From positions 1-52,115 of the forward strand of contig NZ_JACHCI010000031.1 of assembly GCF_014200675.1 (NCBI RefSeq): DNA of 52,115 nucleotides, written 5' to 3'. This stretch comes from Janthinobacterium saanense. GTDB lineage: Bacteria; Pseudomonadota; Gammaproteobacteria; Burkholderiales; Burkholderiaceae_D. Of the stretch, positions 1 to 6,821 are shown piece by piece (the first letter of the stretch is position 1; the number at the start of each line of letters is the position of its first letter). The notes below the pieces were generated by a model that worked only from the letters and a program-made list of their open reading frames with translations, ran no database searches and had not been told where the DNA came from. The position numbers were made by a program, and so were the translations under genes.

Positions 1-114
1 CCACAACGCGCTTTGAATAACGAAACGCCGGTGCAGGCGATGAAGAAATGGCAGGCGGAAAAGCCGGAATTATTCGTTAAACGCGTTTATAACCAGGCGG
101 GTCTTGACATTTAG
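1..114 (+). mobile_element. IS481-type transposase, 3' end only
   Basis: Frame 1 is open from the window edge to TAG at 112-114 and encodes 37 residues, including TPVQAMKKWQ and KRVYNQAGLD. This resembles the C-terminal tail that follows the rve/DDE catalytic domain in IS481-family transposases. The catalytic domain lies outside the window, so completeness cannot be judged. I could not identify the terminal inverted repeat with confidence in the AT-rich 115 bases that follow. It marks the left side of the accessory zone. The family call rests on tail similarity recalled from known elements; a related rve-domain family is possible. Confidence 0.55.
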
Positions 115-229
115 TGACTATTAATACTTAGTAAGAACAATTTGAACGTCAGTAATCATCCGTTCTTTATCGATTGTACTAACTAATTTATTAGAAAAAA
201 AATCTATCCTGATGACAAAAAATTAGAGA

Positions 230-1480
230 TCAACGGTAATTCCAAGTATTGTTGAAAAATGGGATATCGTCGTCATCTATTCCTGCGTAAAACGGGCCGC
301 TGTCTGCATCGTCGGAATTGACAACTGAAAAGTAACAGCAGTCAAGGTCAAATTGCTCCTTAACACGTTGCGCCAAATTTCCTGTCATTTTTTGTCGCTG
401 GCGGAGGCTTTTACCATCAGAAAAACCGTATAGGTTCGCTAAATATCGACCGTCTTTTGTAACGAAAATACGTTCTTCCTTAAGAAGACACCGAACAAAG
501 AGATTTGTTCCGTCGTGTAGCCACAGCCAACATCCACCAAACTCTCCGTACTCATCCCGGCCAGCCCATTTCTCTATTTTTGAAACTTCATTGTCGAACC
601 ATGCGGTTACTCTGTAAATCACATCGCTCTTGATGGTGAAGTATTGATCCAGATCAATCGTTGCGCATTGGATCACTGAACTCAGATTTCCTCTATCACG
701 AATATTTTTTACTGAGGCGAGATTTTCAGTAACTAGAATAAAATCAAATGTTTGTTTATCCGCAATTCCCGCATCCACGAGCGCCAACATATCTCCAGCA
801 ACTAGCAGCCCCTGTTCGTGAGTCTTTACAATAGCACTAATTCCTGAAATTCTTTCGAGGTAAAAATCCAATCCAGGAATATCGGACCAATCGCTAACGT
901 GCCTCACTATTTCAGATGCCGTTACTTTTCCTTTAAATGGCCATCGCCATTCACATTCGTGAGTCCAATCTATTTTGATTTTTTCTGAAGATACATCGGG
1001 AACATATCTGTACTGTTCAGCTAGTGACAATTCTTGGTCTGAAAATGTACGCGAACCATCGAATGCAGTTCTAGGCCATATCGTTGGTTCTTCACTAAGA
1101 CCGTAAATAACTTTACGTGCGCCCAAACGCCGCATATTTTCTTTTGGAAAAACCAGAGCTACCTCGCCCATTGCTTCGCCGCGAGCATGGCGTAATTGGC
1201 TCGACTCAACAAATGCTGCGATTGGCATATCTGTAAAACAAACAGCTGGATTAGGACCGTATATAGTTCGAACGTTGTTGCGATAGGACCAAGTAGCCCA
1301 AAGTCGGCCATTCCTCAATGCTGCCCGTAACATGAAGATTGCTGGCAGGTACGTATCTTCGTAAAGACTATGCCATCCCATATGCTCCGGCATTTCTATG
1401 GAGTTTGGACCCTCAAGGTCTATATCTCTGAAAAAATGGATTAAATAATCCGAAAGATCAAATCTATAATTGTTTTTCAA
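230..1480 (-). CDS. DUF4427/AbiGi-like protein, candidate defence gene
   Basis: This gene encodes 416 residues with no signal peptide or membrane segment. The N-terminal half has LSDYLIHFFRDIDL (9-22), then RLWATWS, a GPNPAVCFTDMP block near residue 80, the motif VIYGLSE, EQYRYV, and IDWTHECEWRW near residue 170. This block order matches my memory of DUF4427 proteins, which resemble AbiGi-type abortive infection proteins; that assignment is not certain. Base composition is clearly more AT-rich than the core genes, and it lies alone between an IS481 relic and a prophage relic, which fits horizontal transfer. The C-terminal third (WLWLHDGTNLFV onward) is unfamiliar. No biochemical activity can be deduced. 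An ADP-ribosyltransferase-like fold is conceivable for the N-terminal half but is speculation. Confidence 0.6.
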   Translation of the reverse strand: MKNNYRFDLSDYLIHFFRDIDLEGPNSIEMPEHMGWHSLYEDTYLPAIFMLRAALRNGRLWATWSYRNNVRTIYGPNPAVCFTDMPIAAFVESSQLRHARGEAMGEVALVFPKENMRRLGARKVIYGLSEEPTIWPRTAFDGSRTFSDQELSLAEQYRYVPDVSSEKIKIDWTHECEWRWPFKGKVTASEIVRHVSDWSDIPGLDFYLERISGISAIVKTHEQGLLVAGDMLALVDAGIADKQTFDFILVTENLASVKNIRDRGNLSSVIQCATIDLDQYFTIKSDVIYRVTAWFDNEVSKIEKWAGRDEYGEFGGCWLWLHDGTNLFVRCLLKEERIFVTKDGRYLANLYGFSDGKSLRQRQKMTGNLAQRVKEQFDLDCCYFSVVNSDDADSGPFYAGIDDDDIPFFNNTWNYR

Positions 1481-1846
1481 GATAAAATCCTTGTATAGGA
1501 GTATTCTGTTTTAGGAATTTTGTATTAATTCGGAATTTCAAAATATATATACAAAGCTTGTTGCTTTTGAGTGATATCGTATGGCTTTAACTTAATTGGG
1601 TGCTATTGTCATTCGATGATTTTTTACCAATGATGGAGGTATTCTAGCTGACGCAGCAATGATTCGTGTATCAATGTTCGATCCAATTCGCTTAGTCCGA
1701 GCAAAGGGCGCTCCGGGTACTTACACTCAGGCCCTTTCTTGGTCACGCGGCCCTGCTGACCAAACTGATGCACCCGCGCTACGCGCGCCACCCAGCCAAA
1801 GAAGCCGATATCGATCTGGTCATCGGTCGCCTTCACTTTTAAATAC

Positions 1847-1877
1847 GGCAGCCTCTAAAACCAAGTGCAACACCTAC
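1847..1877. repeat. IS30 left inverted repeat with TAC target duplication
   Basis: This is the left terminal repeat of the IS30 element. It begins GGCAGCCTC and ends CAACACCTAC, and is preceded by the duplicated target TAC at 1844-1846. It pairs with 2913-2943, with seven mismatches over 31 positions. Confidence 0.85.
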
Positions 1878-1894
1878 TCTTGTAAGGTGTTGCC

Positions 1895-2911
1895 ATGTCC
1901 AGAATCTATTGTCACTTAACAATCCAAGAGCGCGCTGTCGTGATGACGATGCGTGATGACCAGTGCAGTATCCGAACGATTGCTAAACGCCTTGGCCGTT
2001 CGCCTAGTTCGATCAGCCGCGAAATTCGGCGCAATGCCGGTACTGGCGTCTATGATGCAAACGTGTCGCATATACAAAGCGCCACGCGTCGAGTGCAGCC
2101 AAGACGCACACGCAAGCTGGAATCGAACAGCGTTCTTTTTCAAGTCGTGCGGCACTATCTCAAGTTGCTCTGGTCGCCTCAGCAAATTTCCAACATACTG
2201 AAGGCCATGTGGCCTAATGAAACCAATAAAACCGTCTCGCACGAAACCATTTATAACGCGATCTATCTGCATCCGCGTGGTGAACTCAAGCGCGAGTTGA
2301 TCGCTTGCTTGCGACACCACAATCAGGTGCGCAAGCCTCGCAGTCGCGGTACCGACAGGCGCGGCCAGATCAAGGATATGCAAAGCATCCACATCCGCCC
2401 GCCAGAAATCGAGGATCGCGTCATCCCCGGTCATTGGGAAGGCGACTTGATCAAGGGCGAAGGTAACCGCTCCTCGGTCGGCACACTGGTCGAACGTACC
2501 ACCCGTTTCGTGGTGCTGGCCAAGATGGATAATGCCGGCACCAAGTCCGTCGTCGACAGTTTCTCGGCCGTGCTCAATCGCGAACCGACGGCGCTACGCA
2601 AATCGATGACCTATGACCAAGGGCGCGAAATGCATGGCCATAAAATCCTCACCGAACGCACCGGCGTACAGATTTATTTTGCTGATCCGCATAGCCCATG
2701 GCAACGAGGATCGAACGAAAACACCAACGGACTGCTGCGGCAGTACATGCCGAAAGGCTCAGACCTGTCGATTTACTCACAGGAAGAACTGGATGCTATT
2801 GCACTGTCGATGAATACCAGGCCGAGACAAACGTTGGGCTGGAAGACGCCATTGGCGGTTTATACTGAACACATGATCAGGCTTCAATTACAAGCAGACT
2901 CCGTCCATTAA
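1895..2911 (+). CDS. IS30-family transposase
   Basis: A 338-residue protein starts at ATG 1895 just inside the left inverted repeat. Residues 1-50 form the IS30 N-terminal helix-turn-helix (LTIQERAVVMTMRDD, then RTIAKRLGRSPSSISREIRR) that recognises the terminal repeats. The DDE catalytic domain follows: HWEGDLIKGEGNRSSVGTLV carries the first Asp, MTYDQGREM the second, and HSPWQRGSNENTNGLLRQY contains the catalytic Glu. The C terminus has the typical NTRPRQTLGWKTP stretch. Length and motif order match full-length IS30 transposases. The stop codon at 2909-2911 nearly touches the right inverted repeat, so the gene is complete and appears intact. Confidence 0.95.
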   Translation: MSRIYCHLTIQERAVVMTMRDDQCSIRTIAKRLGRSPSSISREIRRNAGTGVYDANVSHIQSATRRVQPRRTRKLESNSVLFQVVRHYLKLLWSPQQISNILKAMWPNETNKTVSHETIYNAIYLHPRGELKRELIACLRHHNQVRKPRSRGTDRRGQIKDMQSIHIRPPEIEDRVIPGHWEGDLIKGEGNRSSVGTLVERTTRFVVLAKMDNAGTKSVVDSFSAVLNREPTALRKSMTYDQGREMHGHKILTERTGVQIYFADPHSPWQRGSNENTNGLLRQYMPKGSDLSIYSQEELDAIALSMNTRPRQTLGWKTPLAVYTEHMIRLQLQADSVH

Positions 2912-2912
2912 C

Positions 2913-2943
2913 CTAGGTGTTGCATTTGGTAATTGAGACCGCC
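2913..2943. repeat. IS30 right inverted repeat with TAC target duplication
   Basis: This is the right terminal repeat. Read on the minus strand it begins GGCGGTCTC and ends CAACACCTAG. The duplicated target TAC follows at 2944-2946. Confidence 0.85.
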
Positions 2944-3175
2944 TACTTTGCGGTGCGGATTTTGTTGAACATCGCCGCCTTCTGTCGCTTGATCCGTCCA
3001 TTCTTCCCCTTGAATTCCTTGCGCCGCTTGCGCGCTGGGTAGGCGGCGCCGTCCGGCCCCTGCTGCGCCTTGATGCGCTGCGCCTGGCTGCGGCCCAGGT
3101 CGATGGCTACCTTGTGATTGATGGCGCGGCGCTGGGCTGGCTGCAGTTTAGCCAGCAGGGCGCGCAGGTCGTCGC

Positions 3176-3664
3176 TCATGCCGTTGCCTGCGGCGTTTGC
3201 CATTCGGCCAGCAAGGTGCCGCCGGCGTAGAGTGTCCAGAAGTCGTCTGCGTAGGCTGGCGTGTCCTGTATTTCGGCCAGGTGCTTGATATCGAGGCGGC
3301 CGGCCTTGCCGCGTTTGACGGCCACGCGCTCGGTCAGTTCCAGCTTGATCGAGATATCGACCGTCTCATGGTTATTGAAATCGACTTCGAAGCTGACGCC
3401 ATGTTTGCGCCGCTCTTCGTTGGCCATCAGGTCGAGCTGGTGGACTTTCAGCCAGGCGATCAGGGCCACCATGATGGCATCGGCGTCGCCCGCGTAGTCG
3501 GTCACGATCAGGTTGAGCTTAAAGCGGTATTCGAAGGAGAGCGAGGCGGTAGCACTGGCCACCACGTTGCCTTCGTCAACGAAGACCAGCAGGCGGTCGG
3601 GGTCGCGTTGCAGGTCGGGGATGGCGGCGGCCAGGTGCTGACGCAGGCTATTCGGTTTGTACAT
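3176..3664 (-). CDS. P2 gpR-like phage tail completion protein
   Basis: A 162-residue protein beginning MYKPNSLRQHLAAAIPDLQR and continuing DPDRLLVFVDEGNVV, which is characteristic of the tail completion protein R of P2-like myophages. R acts with S in finishing the tail and joining it to the head. The C-terminal region DDFWTLYAGGTLLAEWQTP is also typical. The start overlaps the end of the Rz-like frame by 17 bases and the stop overlaps the gpS start as ATGA, giving the compact translational coupling of a phage operon. The gene looks intact, but it is a relic because its neighbours are truncated or interrupted. Confidence 0.88.
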   Translation of the reverse strand: MYKPNSLRQHLAAAIPDLQRDPDRLLVFVDEGNVVASATASLSFEYRFKLNLIVTDYAGDADAIMVALIAWLKVHQLDLMANEERRKHGVSFEVDFNNHETVDISIKLELTERVAVKRGKAGRLDIKHLAEIQDTPAYADDFWTLYAGGTLLAEWQTPQATA

Positions 3665-4040
3665 GGTAGGTGGCTCGCACGGTGTTGTAGGCGTCGATAC
3701 AGGCGTTTAGCTGGCCGGTGGCGTCGTCGCCGTCGCCGGCAATGGCGCCAAGAGCTGCCGTAGTCGCTGGGTCAAGTTCGGCTCGCGCTTGGTGGCGATT
3801 TCCATCGGTAGTTGGGGTATCTGCGGCTGCACTGCAACTACCGGCAATGGGGATTGACACGAGCACAGCGCCGCTACGCACGCCAGCATTAAAACGGTCA
3901 CGTTCAGTTTTTGCATGGGTTTGATCCTGGGTGAGTTGTTCGGCGCGCTGCGTCAGGGCGGCGCCGGCGGCGCGTTCCAGTGACAGCACGCGGGCGGTGG
4001 CCTGGGCCAGTGCGGTGGCAGGAGCCGGCCGGAGCCGAGG
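3648..4040 (-). pseudogene. Rz-like inner-membrane spanin, 5' truncated
   Basis: The frame is open from about 4040 (an in-frame TGA lies at 4043-4041) to 3648. The visible protein reads LSLERAAGAALTQRAEQL, then a helical stretch, and ends LNACIDAYNTVRATYHV, which is the usual C terminus of P2-type LysB/Rz-like lysis proteins. An N-terminal membrane anchor is expected in an i-spanin and is missing. The only available start is a GTG at 3989, and the homology breaks near 4047 where the hairpin-rich repeat block begins. I infer that the prophage right part was lost at this junction. The Rz1-type gene lies inside it in another frame. Confidence 0.7.
3707..3916 (-). CDS. Rz1-like outer-membrane spanin lipoprotein, nested in Rz
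   Basis: This 69-residue frame (ATG at 3916) lies wholly inside the Rz-like coding region in a different frame. It has a lipoprotein signal MQKLNVTVLMLACVAALCSC, with lipobox LCSC and lipidation Cys at residue 20, followed by a proline-rich chain (PLPVVAVQPQIPQLP, then LLAPLPATATTPP). Nested, proline-rich, small lipoproteins of this kind are the o-spanin partners of Rz proteins and fuse the inner and outer membranes at the end of lysis. The architecture makes chance unlikely. Because the partner has lost its anchor, the pair is probably not functional. Confidence 0.75.
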   Translation of the reverse strand: MQKLNVTVLMLACVAALCSCQSPLPVVAVQPQIPQLPMEIATKREPNLTQRLRQLLAPLPATATTPPAS

Positions 4041-4047
4041 TCAGTTT

Positions 4048-4329
4048 GCCATTCGGACACGGACTGAGCACTGGATGGTGTTTTTTAGGAAAAGCAGCCC
4101 GCGCCTTAAAACCTGCTCAGAAGAATCGGAGAGGGTTGCGCTTGCAAGCGCAACCCGGTTTTGCGGCGGCGAGCGGTGCTCGCCGAAGTCCCGCAAAACC
4201 CCCGCGTCCTTACCGGACGCGGTTTGGATGCCCGGCTATCGGCGCCCTGGATAAAAAATAAAGGCCCCGTCGCTTGCGCTCGGGGGCCTTTATTTTTTAT
4301 TCAGTGGTGGAGACGGCGGGAATCGAACC
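4048..4329. repeat. Left copy of 282-bp hairpin-rich direct repeat ending in ssrA 3' fragment
   Basis: This block is close to 90 percent identical by eye to 7907-8189. It contains, in order, a perfect 24-bp palindrome (4133-4156), a nested hairpin with outer arms GGTTTTGCGG and CCGCAAAACC (4157-4200), a hairpin CCGCGTCC/GGACGCGG (4202-4222), a terminator-like hairpin (about 4249-4299) and 25 bp identical to the tmRNA 3' end (4305-4329). No gene is supported in it. It most likely marks an old element end next to an ssrA attachment site. The 3990-4436 stretch holds only this block, the truncated Rz start and about 107 unassigned bases. Confidence 0.85.
4305..4329. other. Putative attL: ssrA 3'-end fragment
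   Basis: These 25 bases equal 8165-8189, the last 25 bases of tmRNA (CCA end, acceptor strand and part of the T arm). After 4329 the match ends abruptly. Tyrosine integrases often use the 3' end of ssrA as attachment site, so this is the expected far-end att copy of an element inserted at ssrA. No integrase gene is present between the two copies. Just inside lies an inverted repeat, CGCCTATCC at 4333-4341 and GGATAGGCG at 4413-4421, which could be an arm site. Confidence 0.7.
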
Positions 4330-4436
4330 TACCGCCTATCCATATGCCATGGTGCTTGTAGCCGAATCATCGACTAAAGCTCGTCTTAGCGCTATATGTA
4401 CTTATCGCGACTGGATAGGCGTGGTGCGACTAGGTA

Positions 4437-5390
4437 TTAATCCCAAATATTTGGAAGGTTGCTTGCGATAGCATGAAACAGGGGGGGGGGGACAGCATTG
4501 CCAACTACCTTATATCTGTTCGCCAATGAGCTGTTCTCCGTATCTGGAAAGATAAAATTATCAGAAAAACCCTGTAGCCTTGCCGCTTCTCGATATGAAA
4601 AACGTCTCGCTCGACCGGCCGTCTCAAATTCCCAGCAGTCTGTATGAATTCTTTTAAGTACAGGGCTGATAGGATGCAAGGGCATATGACGCATATGGCT
4701 AACGATCGTTTTTGAGGTTTCCACCCAGTCCCGGCGCCTGTTTCGAGACATGTAATACCAGTGAAACGGATCCTCACAGAACTCACCCTCCGGCCAATCT
4801 GGTAAGCCGTGAAGGGCTTCACCAATAGAGCGAAACGGCTCTTGTCCTCGTGGGCCATGGGTTGGTAGGGGGAATTCATATTTCATGTTGAGATCTGACC
4901 GAATTCCAACGATCAAGATACGTTTGCGCTCCTGAGGTACTCCAAACTCATCTGCGCTGAGCAGCTTCCACTCGACGTTGTAGCCATGAGGGCCAGACGC
5001 TTTGAATTGCTCAATTTGATCCTGTAGCAAGTGCTTGTACGTTGAGCTACGCATCCCCGAGACGTTCTCCACAATGAATGCCTTCGGCTGGACTTGTCGT
5101 AGAGCGCGAACAAAGTCAAGATATAGGTAATTGATGCGGCGATCAGCCTGACGAGCTCCGCCTTGCGAAAATCCTTGGCAGGGATAGCAGCCCACTAGGA
5201 GCTCGGCCCTAGGGAATGTATCAATTTTTTGCACATTGCAGAGTTGGTAATCGGTTTCTGGATGGTTTGCCAGGTAAGTGTCCTTCGCGTACGGGATGAT
5301 ATCGTTTGCCATAACGATTTCAAAACCTGCTGTTACAAGGCCAGCATCTGACCCCCCACAGCCCGTAAACAAAGATACTGCTTTAGGCAT
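4437..5390 (-). CDS. DNA (cytosine-5) methyltransferase, possibly phase variable
   Basis: A 317-residue m5C methyltransferase, starting at ATG 5390 (MPKAVSLFTGCGG) behind AAGGAAAA; a longer in-frame extension to 5495 lacks family similarity. Motif I is LFTGCGGSDAGL (SAM binding), motif IV is GCYPCQGFSQGG with catalytic Cys, motif VI is VENVSGM, motif VIII is QERKRILIVGIR, motif IX includes YREAARLQGFSDNF and motif X is VVGNAVPPPLFHAIA. The short variable region before motif IX should set the target sequence, which cannot be predicted. Eleven consecutive C residues on the coding strand encode the PPP of motif X. It diverges from the ParB-like operon at 5670, and its base composition is AT-rich relative to core genes. 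It could act as the protective partner of a restriction system. Confidence 0.9.
   Translation of the reverse strand: MPKAVSLFTGCGGSDAGLVTAGFEIVMANDIIPYAKDTYLANHPETDYQLCNVQKIDTFPRAELLVGCYPCQGFSQGGARQADRRINYLYLDFVRALRQVQPKAFIVENVSGMRSSTYKHLLQDQIEQFKASGPHGYNVEWKLLSADEFGVPQERKRILIVGIRSDLNMKYEFPLPTHGPRGQEPFRSIGEALHGLPDWPEGEFCEDPFHWYYMSRNRRRDWVETSKTIVSHMRHMPLHPISPVLKRIHTDCWEFETAGRARRFSYREAARLQGFSDNFIFPDTENSSLANRYKVVGNAVPPPLFHAIASNLPNIWD
4481..4491 (-). repeat. 11-bp homopolymer inside methyltransferase gene
   Basis: A run of eleven G on the plus strand, read as C on the coding strand, spans the Val-Pro-Pro-Pro-Leu codons of motif X. The current length keeps the frame open to the natural end of the family. 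Tracts this long are prone to slippage during replication. Confidence 0.9.
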
Positions 5391-5613
5391 AATTTTCCTT
5401 TTCAAACTGCTGCTGCAACAGCCATATCCGTAAGTTGGCTTAGCACGAAGGCAGAGCGACCTGCTATTGTACAATGCGACGCGTCGTAAGAACACATCAT
5501 CATAGAGTTTTTTGGTGCTAAAAATGCAACAATTTAGAGGTGTGGGGGCATTTTTTGGATGTTAGGATGGCAATTTTGCACCATTGTTTTTTCTATTTAA
5601 TATCATGTGAACG

Positions 5614-5643
5614 ACCACTTTTTGTGGTAAGTTATATAACTTA
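5614..5643. promoter_or_regulatory. Palindromic operator candidate upstream of ParB-like operon
   Basis: Two adjacent perfect inverted repeats lie just upstream of the ParB-like start at 5670: ACCAC-TTTTT-GTGGT (5614-5628) and the 16-bp palindrome TAAGTTATATAACTTA (5628-5643). The second ends 26 bases before the ATG and would overlap or follow a promoter, which is the usual place for an autoregulatory operator. The divergent methyltransferase starts 220 bases away. Which protein binds is unknown. Confidence 0.45.
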
Positions 5644-5669
5644 ATTTTAGCAGTGTTAGGAGATTGATA

Positions 5670-6821
5670 ATGGTAACAAAAGTTTCGCAGCTGGCTACGC
5701 AAAAACCGGTCGACCGCGTTGCCATTTCTAATCTTGAACTTGATATTAAGAATCCCAGATTTGGCGAAAGTGCCGATGATTTTACGTCGCAGAGTGATGT
5801 CGTAGATTGGATCGTTGAGCAGTTCGGTGTTGATGACGTGATAAGTTCGCTTGCAATTAATGATTATTTCGATGCGGAACCGCTGATCGTCGAAAGCTCG
5901 GGTGCTCAGGGAAAATATATCGTCAAAGAGGGTAATCGCCGGCTCGCTGCGTGCTTTATTTTGGCGAAAGATCCGCGTGCAAAAAAACATTGGAAGAAAG
6001 CGGAGTCTTTTCATAAACGTGGCCATGCATTGGGCTGGACATCTGCGAAAAAATTGCCGGTTATCACTTTTAAGGATGATGAGGCAAAAGCACTTTTGTC
6101 TTATTTAGGCGTTCGACATATCGTATCCTCGCAGCCCTGGGACTCATTTGCTAAAGCAACTTGGATTTCTCATGTAGTTGCAAGTGAGACTTTAACGCTT
6201 GAAGAAATAGCAGAAGTGACAGGTGATAAGAATAAAACCATTTCCCGATTGCTTGAAGGTTATAACTTTGTCCGGCAACTGATTAGCGCTGGACTATTCG
6301 ATCCCAAGACAAGTACTCGTAAAGGACGTGGCAGTAATGTCGACTATCCATTTTCATGGGTTTATACGTTGCTGGGGTATGGTCCAGTTAGAGAGTGGCT
6401 TTCTCTAAACGAAGGAAATCTACTTGAACCTGTACCTTCAGACAAGCTTGATGAAGCCTCGCTCACTTTAAGAGCAATGTTCGGAGATAAAGTGCGGCAA
6501 GTGCCGCCTGCAATATCTGATTCGCGTCAAATTGGCGAGTTGGCTGTGGCGCTTGGTAACTCGACAAAGAGAACGCTGCTGCGTAATGGTTACACAGTTG
6601 ATGATATAGAAGAAGAGTCTAAACCAATTGCTGATCGTATTTCTGCACAGTTACTGTTTGCGCGGGATAGTTTGCGGACAGCAAATGCACTGCTTGGTGA
6701 GCATGATGTCCAGAGGAAAGAAGCATCTGAATTGATCGAGGTTATACGATCTGTAAGGAAGCAGGCAACTGAAATATTTAGGTCGCTAGAAGCTGTCGTA
6801 AGTGAGGACGACGATGAGTGA
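5670..6821 (+). CDS. ParB/Srx-fold domain protein of the ssrA island
   Basis: A 383-residue protein. ATG 5670 follows AGGAG (5658-5662) at good spacing; an upstream TTG at 5664 is too close to it. The N-terminal part has the ParB/sulfiredoxin-like layout: VAISNLELDIKNPRFGE (about 17-33) with the domain-opening NPR, then YIVKEGNRRLAACFIL (about 92-107) with the GNRRLAA box matching the G-x-R-R-x-x-A motif of ParB-type domains. A helix-turn-helix-like stretch follows (LTLEEIAEVTGDKNKTISRLLEGY, about 176-198), and the C terminus is helical and acidic. Such domains bind DNA, hydrolyse nucleotides or cut DNA, depending on the family. No ParA partner is present, so a plasmid-partition role is unlikely. 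It is coupled to the next gene by an 8-base overlap. Confidence 0.7.
   Translation: MVTKVSQLATQKPVDRVAISNLELDIKNPRFGESADDFTSQSDVVDWIVEQFGVDDVISSLAINDYFDAEPLIVESSGAQGKYIVKEGNRRLAACFILAKDPRAKKHWKKAESFHKRGHALGWTSAKKLPVITFKDDEAKALLSYLGVRHIVSSQPWDSFAKATWISHVVASETLTLEEIAEVTGDKNKTISRLLEGYNFVRQLISAGLFDPKTSTRKGRGSNVDYPFSWVYTLLGYGPVREWLSLNEGNLLEPVPSDKLDEASLTLRAMFGDKVRQVPPAISDSRQIGELAVALGNSTKRTLLRNGYTVDDIEEESKPIADRISAQLLFARDSLRTANALLGEHDVQRKEASELIEVIRSVRKQATEIFRSLEAVVSEDDDE

Larger units (their letters stand above)
1847..2943 (+). mobile_element. Complete IS30-family insertion sequence, 1097 bp
   Basis: The ends were set by three agreeing signals. Imperfect inverted repeats of about 31 bp lie at 1847-1877 and 2913-2943, matching at 24 of 31 positions; their inner parts read ACCAAGTGCAACACCTAC and ACCAAATGCAACACCTAG. 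A 3-bp duplication TAC flanks the element at 1844-1846 and 2944-2946. Excision with one TAC exactly restores the gpS reading frame. One transposase gene fills almost the whole element. Everything expected of an intact, potentially mobile IS30 element is visible. Confidence 0.92.
1624..3179 (-). pseudogene. P2 gpS-like virion morphogenesis gene, split by IS30 element
   Basis: The N-terminal part runs from ATG at 3179 to an artificial TAG at 2945-2943 and ends MFNKIRTAK. The C-terminal part (to 1624) reads YLKVKATDDQIDIGFFG, then VARVARVHQFGQQGRV and YPERPLLGL. Removing 1847-2943 plus one copy of TAC restores the frame as RTAK-YLKVK, giving a protein of about 151 residues, the expected size for phage P2 tail completion protein S. 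The ATG overlaps the gpR stop as ATGA at 3179-3176, so this start is preferred over the upstream alternative at 3203. The gene order spanin, R, S is that of P2-like phages. The insertion makes it non-functional. Confidence 0.85.

Noticed and set aside
1624..1836. Independent 70-residue gene at the left of the IS30 element
   Set aside because: Its sequence is the C-terminal part of gpS and joins in frame with the N-terminal part across the IS element.
4305..4329. Possible tRNA or second tmRNA at the left repeat
   Set aside because: Only 25 bases of the 3' end are present, with no tag frame or 5' acceptor strand.
5391..5495. N-terminal extension of the methyltransferase to 5495
   Set aside because: The extra 35 residues do not resemble the family, and a good ribosome-binding site precedes ATG 5390.
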